From: an uncultured Caldilineaceae bacterium
GTDB lineage: Bacteria; Chloroflexota; Anaerolineae; Caldilineales; Caldilineaceae
Length of the DNA stretch: 64,000 nucleotides
Reading direction: 5' to 3'
Assembly (NCBI GenBank): GCA_951813625.1
Contig: CATOTS010000030.1
Span: forward strand, 1 to 64,000
Below the pieces are notes generated by a model, which searched no databases, was not told where the DNA came from, and saw nothing but the letters and a program-made list of their open reading frames with translations. The stretch's first letter is position 1, and the number at the start of each line of letters is the position of its first letter. The translations under genes were made by a program, and so were the position numbers. Below, one piece after another: positions 55,701 through 64,000 of this stretch.

Positions 55701-57875
55701 AAACAGCTGAACCCGGTTCTCCTCGCGTGTCAGCAGTACCGCCTCCTCAAGCCACGCTACCGCCGTCCGCATACGTGTGTCGTCGGTGGCGGAATCGCGT
55801 TCAAATGCGTGCTCTTCGTCCTCACCGAGAATCTCACCGGTGGTCGCAACCACGTTCCCGTCCAAGCGCTTCTTCCGGTCCAGAGTCCGCAGCGCCCGTA
55901 AAACACCATGAATTTCCCGTCGCGTGAGGCGCGAACGGGCCGACATGCCGAACTGCCGCTCCACATCGTCCTGTGTGTAGAGCAGCACACAGCGCGCCAT
56001 CTTCTGGTCGCGCCCGGCGCGACCCGCCTCCTGGATGTAGTTCTCCAGCGAGCCGGGAATGTCCGCATGGACCACCAGCCGCACATCCGGCTTGTCGATC
56101 CCCATCCCAAAGGCGTTCGTCGCCGTGATGATCCGCAGTTCTCCCTCGATAAATCTCTGCTGTACGTCCTTCTTTGTCTCCGGCAGCACGCCTGCGTGGA
56201 AAAAGTCCGCTTTCACGCCCTTTTCCTGCAAAAAAAGTGCCAACTCCTCCGTCTGCCGGCGCGTCGCGCAGTAGACGATCGCGCCGCCGGGCGTATCTTC
56301 AGGCAGGTCGGCTTCCAGGATTTGGTCGACATGGGCGTGCTTTTCCGCGTCGCTGGTCTTTACCACCACAAATTCCAGGTTCGTGCGTCGGGCGCCGGCG
56401 TCGAACACCTTCAACTCGACGCCGAGTTCCTCCTGGAAATACTCCACGATCTCGGCCTTCACGTCGGGTTTGGCGGTCGCAGTCAGGCATAACAGCGGCG
56501 GCACCGCTTCATCTCCCGCCTTCTCGCGGATGAAGCGCCCCACATAACGGTAATCGGGCCGGAAGTCGTGCCCCCATTTGGAGAGGCAGTGGGCCTCATC
56601 CATCACCCACGCGCCGATTTCGCGTTGTTCCAGAACGCGGCGAACTGACCTGCTACGCAGCTGCTCCGGCGCAATGAGCAGGATGCCGGCATCCCCCAAC
56701 CGCACCCGCTCCAGCGCGTCAGCGCGCTCCGGCATAGACAGTAACCCGTTGACCGTGACGCACGAACCGATGCCCCGCGCCTCCAGCCCCGCAACCTGGT
56801 CGGCCATAAGCGCGACCAGCGGCGAGATCACCACCGTCAATGCGCCTGTTTTGTCGTAGCGGGACAGAGCAGGTATCTGATAACAGAGGGATTTGCCCGC
56901 TCCGGTCGGCAGGATTGCCAGCAGATGTTCTCCCGCCATCGCCGCCTCGACGACGGACTGCTGCAACGACCGTCCATCCCTGTCCTGCGGTTCCGGCCGG
57001 AAACCGTCAAAGCCGAACCAGCGCCTAAGCTCCCTGACGGCGTCGTGCCGCTCGCGGCACCAGTCGCAGGCGGGGTCGTCGCAGGGCGTGTCGCGCAGCC
57101 GCCGCACCAACCGGCCCGCCTCTGGAAACTGATGCCGCACCCACGGAGGCATCACCGAGTTGCCGCCGGACACCGACAGCCACGCCAACGCATAGGCCAC
57201 TGGCCAGCCGCGTTGGGCTGCATTGGCCATGATCTCGTGAGCGTGGGTCTGACAGGCCGTACCGTCAAGGCATACATATATCGCGGCTTGCGCTTCCGCG
57301 TCCGACGGCCTGTGGCCATGCCGCAGAAAAGTGAAAACCCGGTCGAACCCCGCGCCATCCTCGACCGTGGTCAGCCAGTGCCAGGCTGTCAACAGCTCGG
57401 GAGGCGCATCCTTCAGCTTCTGACCCTGGTTACCGAATACCTCCAGCGTAAGCCGGGCATCCAGCTCCGGGTCGTTGACGCGCCCGCGTCTGAGTTGGCC
57501 GTCCTGGTAATGTTTGACGAGGTGGTGATAGGGGTTGCGAGGGAAGGCCAGCGGATTGAGCCTGAGTGTATCCACCGCCGGCAGCCGCAAAAGTCGCAGC
57601 CGGGGATTCGCAGCCCGCAGACGCGGCAAATCGAAATCGATCAGATTGTGGCCCAGAAGGAACGCCGCGCCGTCGGCAAAATCGTCCAGCTTGGTTAGTG
57701 CCGCGGCCAAGCCGCCCCTCCCGGCGGGGAAGAGCATCGCTCGTTCGCTGTCCGGGCGAACAGCAGCGAACTTGTGGATGCGGCTGTCCTGGACGCCGAC
57801 TTCAAGGTCCAGTGAGAGGCAATGGAACGAGAGAAAGTCGTCCTTTTCCAACGGGCCTGCTAAGCGGCTTGTCAT
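52743..57875 (-). CDS. Exonuclease-RecQ-UvrD three-enzyme fusion helicase
   Basis: About 1,710 residues from ATG 57875 (TTG 57893 also possible). Residues about 15-200 form a DEDD-type 3'-5' exonuclease (LSLDLEVG with DxE; LLGHNLIDFDLPRL; NDPELDARLT). About 320-800 is a RecQ helicase (LLAILPTGAGKSLCYQIP; VMDEAHCLSKWGHDFRPDY; YIQEAGRAGRDQ) with a partial zinc/winged-helix region. About 1150-1600 is a UvrD/SF1A helicase (VLVLAGPGSGKTRVLVHRIAYL; WILVDEYQDI; LLTAHRAKGLEFDHVVVLDG; RRLYYVAMSRARQTL). The combination would unwind and degrade DNA ends. Such fusions occur scattered in bacteria and may serve repair or phage defence. It is flanked by two cassettes. Confidence 0.92.
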   Translation of the reverse strand: MTSRLAGPLEKDDFLSFHCLSLDLEVGVQDSRIHKFAAVRPDSERAMLFPAGRGGLAAALTKLDDFADGAAFLLGHNLIDFDLPRLRAANPRLRLLRLPAVDTLRLNPLAFPRNPYHHLVKHYQDGQLRRGRVNDPELDARLTLEVFGNQGQKLKDAPPELLTAWHWLTTVEDGAGFDRVFTFLRHGHRPSDAEAQAAIYVCLDGTACQTHAHEIMANAAQRGWPVAYALAWLSVSGGNSVMPPWVRHQFPEAGRLVRRLRDTPCDDPACDWCRERHDAVRELRRWFGFDGFRPEPQDRDGRSLQQSVVEAAMAGEHLLAILPTGAGKSLCYQIPALSRYDKTGALTVVISPLVALMADQVAGLEARGIGSCVTVNGLLSMPERADALERVRLGDAGILLIAPEQLRSRSVRRVLEQREIGAWVMDEAHCLSKWGHDFRPDYRYVGRFIREKAGDEAVPPLLCLTATAKPDVKAEIVEYFQEELGVELKVFDAGARRTNLEFVVVKTSDAEKHAHVDQILEADLPEDTPGGAIVYCATRRQTEELALFLQEKGVKADFFHAGVLPETKKDVQQRFIEGELRIITATNAFGMGIDKPDVRLVVHADIPGSLENYIQEAGRAGRDQKMARCVLLYTQDDVERQFGMSARSRLTRREIHGVLRALRTLDRKKRLDGNVVATTGEILGEDEEHAFERDSATDDTRMRTAVAWLEEAVLLTREENRVQLFPSSLRVNTAKEAWAKLEKAEINDAYRRQLMIISEKLIDADADEGITTDELMTETGLTPEGVRGALYDLEQLGIASNDTALTAYVHVGVQHSSQRRFVEASELEQALIALLQEMAPDMAKGDTYPLHLRLVTQQLKDDGHASALPEYVRRIVRSIAADGRGEGGRGGSLGVWGRNAEILQITLRREWNDLEKTAELRRAGAKRLLDHLISCLPQGSRGTDLLAETTLGKLLAAVKSDLTLNSRGRKPDKLTDRALLWLHEQEVIQLNKGLAVFRPAMTIRLSKERRGFAQADFVPLQFHYDEQVLQIHVMMEYAQKGLGSMTDALRLAVDYFSLPQEAFLQRWLPDRESEIARQTTPESWRTIVESLRNPIQRRIVADDRERTNVLVLAGPGSGKTRVLVHRIAYLIRVRREKPRGILALAYNRHAAVEIRRRLAELIGDDARGVIVLTCHALAMRLVGASFSGRAKRLDDSDFREIMQQAVSLLRGEGLPPDAADEMRTRLLAGFRWILVDEYQDIGPEEYELISALAGRTLAEEDDRLTLFAVGDDDQNIYAFSGASVEFIRRFEEDYGAKPSYLTDNYRSTAHIITAANSVIEPARQRMKSGHPIVIDRARTKDAPGGSWTEQDPVGRGRVQILPVGDTSITQAQAAIAELKRLSGLIQAWDWSDCAVVAREWKYLDPVRSLCELEGIPVQMANEESSSVWHLRETQALVQWLRGRESRLVASGAINDWLDKQPATPWTELLQEAIAEYARETGGAETGEAQFIEWLAEWGREVRRSQRGLLLLTAHRAKGLEFDHVVVLDGGWDRVGRGEDADAPRRLYYVAMSRARQTLTLACFPGAHPFQVALSDSSSVIRRRVPVGLPQAAPELARLHKELSLREVFLSFAGYRHPNHRVHGAIAALTAGDQLQVRTGAKRWELLDHNGVVVGQLAGSFEAPAGMRCFSAEVHAIATWSREQSEPQYQSGLRCDSWEVVVPALVFEPDS

Positions 57876-57949
57876 AGTCCCGGAGTGCAACAAAGCTGCG
57901 CCGCGGGGGGATGACGGCTTCCGCTAACCTGCTTCTTACATCTTAACCA

Positions 57950-58140
57950 CTACCCATCCGCCTGCCGCGCCGCCGCCGCACCCTCCACCCGCGCCGCATC
58001 CCAGCCGCCATTCGCCACCACCAGCCGGTAGCGCAGCTTCAGCGTCTCCCCGGCCTCGAACTCATACACCTCATCGAACATGAACGCGAAGCTGGCGCAC
58101 GCGTACGGCGTCTGGCAAAGGAACCAGACGTTGGGATAGC
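57950..58140 (-). pseudogene. Partial, diverged copy of the DUF6807 gene 3' end
   Basis: Minus-strand reading YPNVWFLCQTPYACASFAFM to ARVEGAAAARQADG and a stop at 57950-57952. It matches the last 60 codons of the gene at 58532-59473. Positions 57981-58116 are identical to 58557-58692 (136 bp, no difference seen), but both edges diverge (YPNVWFLC versus YPNKWFIR, and different C-terminal residues). This mosaic suggests recombination inside the identical part. Confidence 0.88.
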
Positions 58141-58177
58141 ATTGACCGTCTGGTCCATCGTCTGTGAAGTCTGTTCG

Positions 58178-58510
58178 CTATCTCCTGGCAACGTCCCCAC
58201 CTGCCCCGACTGGCATCTTCTGCAGGACCGCATAGTCTCTCGCAATGACCTCCCGGAAACCCTCAGAAATTCCGTGCCAGTCGAGCACGTCTACCTGAAT
58301 CGGCAGGTCGGATTCCTCGAACGCTTCCTTCAACCGCGCAAGCGTGCTCCGGTCCAATGCCGTGACGCCTACGACTGCGAGGTCGAGGTCGGAATATTTC
58401 TTTGCAGACGATGTCACGCGGGAACCGAAGGCGCGCACTTCGCAAGCCGGCAAGTGTTCCGTCAGAATTTGCCTTACCGTTTCGAGGTGGTTTGGGTTCA
58501 AATCAATCAT
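58178..58510 (-). CDS. MntA-like nucleotidyltransferase antitoxin, orphan
   Basis: A 110-residue protein with the minimal nucleotidyltransferase motif AFGSRVTSSAKKYSDLDLAVVG near residues 27-48 (GSR, then D-x-D of SDLDL), followed by LKEAFEESDLPIQVDVLDW with a third acidic residue. MNT proteins of this kind neutralise HEPN (HepT) toxins by AMPylating or oligo-adenylating them. No HEPN gene lies on either side: the neighbour downstream is the DUF6807 tail copy and upstream the intact DUF6807 gene, so the antitoxin appears orphaned. The Cys/Gly-rich end (MPVGAGGDVARR) may be a residue of fusion at the cassette edge. Confidence 0.82.
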   Translation of the reverse strand: MIDLNPNHLETVRQILTEHLPACEVRAFGSRVTSSAKKYSDLDLAVVGVTALDRSTLARLKEAFEESDLPIQVDVLDWHGISEGFREVIARDYAVLQKMPVGAGGDVARR

Positions 58511-58531
58511 TGCGGGCTTCCGGCTTTTGTC

Positions 58532-59473
58532 TCACCCCCGCCAAGCCCCAGCCGCGCCCTCCACCCGCGCCGCATCCCAGCCGCCATTCGCCACCACCAG
58601 CCGGTAGCGCAGCTTCAGCGTCTCCCCGGCCTCGAACTCATACACCTCATCGAACATGAACGCGAAGCTGGCGCACGCGTACGGCGTCTGGCGGATGAAC
58701 CATTTGTTGGGATAACGCAGATTGGCTGGGTGATCGAGAAAAGCGAGCGTCGACGCGTGGCCGTTGCCGTCGTGGCGGCCGGTGTACGCCAGCCACGCCG
58801 CCGCCTGCCCCATCGCCTCCGCACCGGCATGCCCCGCCGCCGTGATCACCTCGCCCTTGTCGAACGAGCGCGGCCCGCGCCAGAACAGCCCGCCGTACCC
58901 CGCCAGCGGACGGCCCTCCGTCGTCGGCGAGCCGATGTGCAGCGTCTCGCCCCTTACGTTGCGCAGGCTCGTCGTGAAGTCCAGCGCCCAGTAACCCGCG
59001 TCCGCGTCGACCGTTTCCACCGCAATGCCGCGCGTCTCGTCGAGCCAGTGCTCGCCCGCCTGTGTGATCCACGACAGCTTCTCCCTCGCCGCGAAACGGT
59101 CGTCCTCCACCTCGATCGATTCCCAGCCGTCATGGCGCTGGGTGCCGTTGTTGGGCAACTGCACATAGCCCTGCCCCTGCCGGTAGCTGGCCCCGCCCCA
59201 GAAGTTCTGGCCGTCCAGATGCGCGATCGTCATCTGGATGCCCTTGTGCCACACGTGGTCGTGCGGCCGGTAGTTCGTGATCAGGTCCCCCGCCAGCGTG
59301 TTGACCGGGTGGAAAAATGGCTTGGGCGACTCCGACTGCGGCATATCCGGCTCGTAGATATAGCGGAACAACGTAACCGCGTCCCACTTCAGTTCCAGCG
59401 AGGCAAACCCCGGTGTTCGGTGACCGGAGCGCGCCGCCTTCTCATTGCGCGTATGGATGAGCGATAGAGTCAT
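58532..59473 (-). CDS. DUF6807 (PmoA-like) protein
   Basis: A 313-residue protein of the DUF6807/PmoA-like family. Signatures: FRYIYEPDMP, then PKPFFHPVNTLAGDLITNYRPHDHVWHKGIQM near residues 50-80, NFWGGASYR, then GGLFWRGPRSF and SFAFMFDEVYEFEAGETLKLRYRLVVANG near the end. The H-rich DHVWH is characteristic. The family occurs with glycan-degradation genes in Planctomycetes, Bacteroidetes and Chloroflexota, and despite the historical name is unrelated to particulate methane monooxygenase subunits. Function is unknown; a sugar-modifying or mutarotase-like role is inference. GAGAACGG precedes the ATG. Confidence 0.85.
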   Translation of the reverse strand: MTLSLIHTRNEKAARSGHRTPGFASLELKWDAVTLFRYIYEPDMPQSESPKPFFHPVNTLAGDLITNYRPHDHVWHKGIQMTIAHLDGQNFWGGASYRQGQGYVQLPNNGTQRHDGWESIEVEDDRFAAREKLSWITQAGEHWLDETRGIAVETVDADAGYWALDFTTSLRNVRGETLHIGSPTTEGRPLAGYGGLFWRGPRSFDKGEVITAAGHAGAEAMGQAAAWLAYTGRHDGNGHASTLAFLDHPANLRYPNKWFIRQTPYACASFAFMFDEVYEFEAGETLKLRYRLVVANGGWDAARVEGAAGAWRG

Positions 59474-59574
59474 ACGATTCCGTTCTCTGGTGTGTGAGGT
59501 CCGTCAAACCGTGTGGATTTCAACCGCAAGAGGACCGCGGCGTCAACACAAACTAAATACCAACAACTGAAAAC

Positions 59575-59861
59575 GTAACTACTCAGCCGCTATCAGTCTG
59601 CGCCCCTGCATGAGGCGAGCGAAGGTGTTTTCTCTCTCCTTGCTTGTTGGACGGTCGGGCCTGCGGCCCTCCCTTGTGCGGGGGGACTCCCCCCGCAACG
59701 CCCCCCTCCAAAACCAGCGCCCACCGACGGTACGTCGTCATTCCTGCAGTGCGGCCTATCCAACGTGGCGGCTGCCAACCAAATACACAATCAGATAATC
59801 TGAACGGCGGCGGGGATGGAAGACTGGTCGAGACCGATACGATATGTGGCTTAGTAGTTAC
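59575..59861 (+). mobile_element. MITE family 1 (GTAA ends), copy 3
   Basis: A 287-bp element with ends GTAACTACTCAGCCGC and GGCTTAGTAGTTAC and a perfect 8-bp duplication CTGAAAAC (59567-59574 and 59862-59869). The core lies at 59652-59707. The right target duplicate touches the gatB stop codon (59869-59871), so the element sits directly at the gatB 3' end. Left of it lies an AT-rich run CTAAATACCAACAACTGAAAAC, related to the TTTTCAG hairpin repeats. Confidence 0.93.
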
Positions 59862-59868
59862 CTGAAAA

Positions 59869-61344
<1,476 letters not shown>

Positions 61345-61607
61345 TTGCCCGCAACCTCCCTTGCAGCGGTCTGCAAACGATTCCGTGTCTCTCCTGCCCA
61401 ATCATACCCCGCCCAACGCCAATTCCGAAACAAAAGAGCGTCTCCTCCCCCCCTTCCGGCCGGGACCGCCGCGCGCCTTTGACAGATCGCTTCCCACCGA
61501 CTGATAATACCTTGTCATGCACGTCCGAGACCCCCTCTCCGATCCAACCGTTCGACGATTTGCGATGAGCGCTGGATGGGGCAAACCGTCGAATTCAGGG
61601 TAACCCA

Positions 61608-64000
61608 TTGAACAGCGCGCCGATCCCATCCCGTTCCCGGCCGAGAGAGCGATTCCGTCTGGCGAACTCCCTCTCGATCCTGCTCCTGCTCGGCCTGATT
61701 CTGACCGCATGCCGCGACAGACGCGCTACCCCCACCGCCGTTCCCACCGACGCCGCCCAACCCGCGCCGGCCACCGCGACAAGCGCAGCCGCGACCCTCC
61801 CGGCGCCAACCGCACGCGCCGCCGCGTCAACCTCCGACCGGTCGTCATCGCCGGCATCACCGCCATCAGCACCGCCAACCGCACCGCCAGGCAGCCCCAC
61901 CCCCCGTCCGCCCGCGACCGCAGAGCCGCTCGCGCCGGCATCCCCGCTCGAACAGGCCGCCAATCTCCACCGGATCGGCGAATACGGCCAGGAGCAACGC
62001 CTGCTCAACACGCTGCTGGCCGATCCCCAGACCGCGTTTGGCCAGGAGCAGGAGACGCCCCCTGCCTCCCTCGAGCAGCAGCGCAGCGCAATCCTCTACC
62101 GGCTCGCCCTCTCCTATCTCGCCGACGCAAAGCCGGCCCAGGCCTTGAACGCGCTGGACCAGTTCCGGCTTCTGGGCGATTTCCTGCCGGCGGACGATAG
62201 CGGCGCATCGCCTTCCGCCCAGGAGATAGCGCATCTTACGATCAACAGCGACTTCCTGCGCGCCGAAGCGCTGGCGGGTGTCGGCCGCAGCGCCGAAGCC
62301 GTCATCGTCTATCGCACATTCCTGGAGGAGCGCCCGCAGGTCGCCGGCATTGTCGAGGAGATTATCGCCGATACCTGGCTCGCAGTCGGCGAGCGGTCGC
62401 AGGCCGCCAACGCACTGCGCCAGGCCGCCAGTCACGCCGCAACCGCGCGCGAAGAGGTCCGCCTGCTTGAGCGGCTGGCCGGCGTTCTCGAGGGCATGGG
62501 CCGCTGGGACGAGGCCGCCGCAGTCTACGATCAGATAATCGCCAGGGCCGGCTCCGATGAGGAAGAACCTGACCTGGCCGCAGCAGATCTGGACCAGCCA
62601 GCCCCCGACTTCGATGACATCCTCGGCTACAGGGAGTGGCCCATCTTCCTGGTCAGCTACCTCTACCGCGCCGGCATCGCCTATGCCGCCGCCGGCGACG
62701 AGGACGCCGCCATCGCCCACTGGAGAATGGCGCTGGCCGAAGGGCCGGCCAGCGATGCCGCCTACCTCTCCCTCATCCAGCTCGTGAACAGAGGCGCACA
62801 GGTTGATGACTTCCTGCGCGGCGAAATCGACCTGTTCGCCGAAGCCTACATTCCCGCCATCTTTGCCTTTGAACGCTTTCTTGCGGAGTCGCCGGACGAC
62901 GACCGCGCCGGCGAGGCCTGGCTGGGAATCGCCCGCGCCCAGATCGGCTTGGGGCAGTGGACCGCCGCCCGTCTCTCCATCGACCAGGTGCTGGAAAACT
63001 ACCCGGACTGCGCCTGCCTCGGCAGTGCCTGGCTGGCGCGCGCCCAGCTCGCGACGGCCGAGGGCGCGCCCGCAGCCGGTCGCCGCATCTACCGCACCTT
63101 CGCCCGCGAACGCCCCGACGACCCGCTCGCCCCGCAGGCCCTCTGGCTGAGCGCGCTCTCAGCCATCGAAGCCGACGCCCACATCGATGTCAGCGCCGCG
63201 CACCATGTCGACGTCCCCACCGACCCATTCGACGAGGCCGTCGCCGATCTGCTCCGCCTCACCGACGCCTTCCCCAACAGCCAGCAGGCCGCCGATGCGC
63301 TCTCCGTCGCCGGCATCGGCGCATTCGCCCACGGGCGTTATGCACAGGCCGCCAACAACTTCGCCCGTCTGCGCAGCCACTACCCCGACGCGCAGCCCCA
63401 TGCCGCCGCCTACTGGCTGGGCCGCGCCCTCCATGCCCAGGGTGAGGTCGAAGCGGCCCGCTCACTCTGGCAGGAGCTCGCCGCCAGCGCGCCCGAGACC
63501 TATTACGGTGTGCTGGCGGGATTGGAAGCCGGAGCCGCGTTGCCGGGCCAGGATTTCGTCCCCCGCATGGGGGCGTTTGCCGCCAGCGCGCCCGCGCTGC
63601 CCGGCGACGACGGCAGCCGCGCCTTTGCCGAAAACTGGCTCCGCACCCTTGAAGACAACCCGCAAGACCAGCCTCCCGATGCGACGGACGCCGTCAACAA
63701 CGCCGCGCAATCGGACCTTCCGCAAGCCGTCTTCGACGACCCCGACTTCGCCGGCGGCGAGATGCTCATACAATCGGGCCGTCGCGCCGAAGGCTTGAAG
63801 CTGCTCGAACTGGCCTACTGGCGTTACCGCCACGACCCTGCCGCGCTCTATCCCCTCATGCTGCGGTTCAACGCCCTCGGCGCCAACCGCCTCGCGATCA
63901 GCGCTGCCTATCATCTCATCCAACTCAGCCCCACCGGGCAGGTAGCCGCCGCGCCGCTCTTCCTCCAGCGCATCGCCTATCCCAGGCACTACGCTTTCCT
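61608..64000 (+). CDS. Lytic murein transglycosylase-like lipoprotein, 3' end outside window
   Basis: A frame open from TTG 61608 to the window end (about 797 codons). The N-terminus MNSAPIPSRSRPRERFR is followed by a hydrophobic segment ending in LILTAC (lipobox), then an 80-residue Ala/Pro/Ser/Thr linker. From about residue 110 there is a long helical, TPR-like superhelix (NLHRIGEYGQEQRLL; AILYRLALSYLADAKPAQALNAL; AWLGIARAQIGLGQWTAAR) resembling the U-ring of Slt70. The end, LQRIAYPRHYAF, is the segment just before the SLT catalytic domain, which must lie beyond 64000. It would cleave peptidoglycan with formation of 1,6-anhydro ends. No strong ribosome site; the start is uncertain. Confidence 0.8.
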   Translation, partial: MNSAPIPSRSRPRERFRLANSLSILLLLGLILTACRDRRATPTAVPTDAAQPAPATATSAAATLPAPTARAAASTSDRSSSPASPPSAPPTAPPGSPTPRPPATAEPLAPASPLEQAANLHRIGEYGQEQRLLNTLLADPQTAFGQEQETPPASLEQQRSAILYRLALSYLADAKPAQALNALDQFRLLGDFLPADDSGASPSAQEIAHLTINSDFLRAEALAGVGRSAEAVIVYRTFLEERPQVAGIVEEIIADTWLAVGERSQAANALRQAASHAATAREEVRLLERLAGVLEGMGRWDEAAAVYDQIIARAGSDEEEPDLAAADLDQPAPDFDDILGYREWPIFLVSYLYRAGIAYAAAGDEDAAIAHWRMALAEGPASDAAYLSLIQLVNRGAQVDDFLRGEIDLFAEAYIPAIFAFERFLAESPDDDRAGEAWLGIARAQIGLGQWTAARLSIDQVLENYPDCACLGSAWLARAQLATAEGAPAAGRRIYRTFARERPDDPLAPQALWLSALSAIEADAHIDVSAAHHVDVPTDPFDEAVADLLRLTDAFPNSQQAADALSVAGIGAFAHGRYAQAANNFARLRSHYPDAQPHAAAYWLGRALHAQGEVEAARSLWQELAASAPETYYGVLAGLEAGAALPGQDFVPRMGAFAASAPALPGDDGSRAFAENWLRTLEDNPQDQPPDATDAVNNAAQSDLPQAVFDDPDFAGGEMLIQSGRRAEGLKLLELAYWRYRHDPAALYPLMLRFNALGANRLAISAAYHLIQLSPTGQVAAAPLFLQRIAYPRHYAF

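Larger units (their letters stand above)
57950..58531. other. Candidate cassette C: MntA-like gene bounded by duplicated DUF6807 3' ends
   Basis: Read on the minus strand, the complete DUF6807 gene (59473 to 58532) is followed by a 390-bp segment carrying only a nucleotidyltransferase gene, then by a partial copy of the DUF6807 3' end. The order, full gene then cassette then tail copy, is the same as in cassettes A and B. No inverted ends or integrase are visible. Confidence 0.75.

Noticed and set aside
58142..59467. 441-codon plus-strand ORF opposite the MntA and DUF6807 genes
   Set aside because: Antisense frame across two real genes; His/Arg/Val-rich without motifs.

Overview
The window is a GC-rich bacterial chromosome segment. 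Codon usage, small TATATPT-rich secreted proteins, two phytanoyl-CoA dioxygenase genes, a fusion of RarA to a methyltransferase-like domain, a plant-type leucine-rich-repeat protein and many sugar-acting enzymes together suggest a Chloroflexota bacterium. A Caldilineaceae-like, possibly sponge- or particle-associated lineage is my best guess. This is inference from gene content; there is no rRNA gene or tRNA to anchor it.

Layout. 1-4.9 kb: end of an IclR regulator, a GH116-type glycosidase, an acetyltransferase and a phytanoyl-CoA dioxygenase. 4.9-6.3 kb: low-GC debris, with a gene split by a miniature transposon and an antitoxin gene cut by a stop codon. 6.3-11.3 kb: a minus-strand CUT1 sugar ABC operon (two permeases and a binding protein, no ATPase), a small protein and a second phytanoyl-CoA dioxygenase. 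11.8-18.5 kb: housekeeping and envelope genes (two YugP-like peptidases, MurJ, FmdB, a degenerate M23 protein). 18.55-18.9 kb: a cluster of DnaA-box-like 9-mers. 19-28.2 kb: RarA fusion, a sugar dehydrogenase lipoprotein, an IrrE/PIN module and SecA. 28.7-35.4 kb: LysM protein, AsnRS, a WecA-type transferase, TsaD and an AI-2E-family exporter. 35.5-44.7 kb: sugar catabolism (enolase-superfamily enzyme, TIM-barrel isomerase, Gfo/Idh/MocA oxidoreductase, GH29 fucosidase) interrupted by a DarTG-type toxin-antitoxin pair. 45.2-59.5 kb: CrcB, an M1 peptidase, then an accessory and defence-like stretch (ABC-type ATPase + TOPRIM pair, Ogt, LRR protein, exonuclease-RecQ-UvrD fusion, orphan MntA, DUF6807 protein). 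59.9-64 kb: GatB and a truncated lytic transglycosylase.

Two unusual structural themes stand out. First, five miniature inverted-repeat elements fall into two families with different terminal repeats, both with 8-bp target duplications, yet all five carry the same 56-bp GC-rich core (four copies identical, one with a single mismatch). One copy sits inside a gene whose reading frame can be rebuilt by removing it. Second, at three places (21.2-23.4, 49.9-52.8 and 57.9-58.7 kb) an accessory gene lies directly after a complete gene and is followed by a second, partial and partly diverged copy of that gene's 3' end. The topology is the same each time: full gene, cassette, 3' tail copy. No integrase is visible. 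It looks like repeated integration of cassettes that bring their own version of the target gene's 3' end, although metagenome strain mixing must be excluded.

Functionally, the carbohydrate genes could form a scavenging programme for fucosylated or glucosylated host or algal glycans. The toxin-antitoxin, TOPRIM/ATPase and helicase genes form a defence layer around it.
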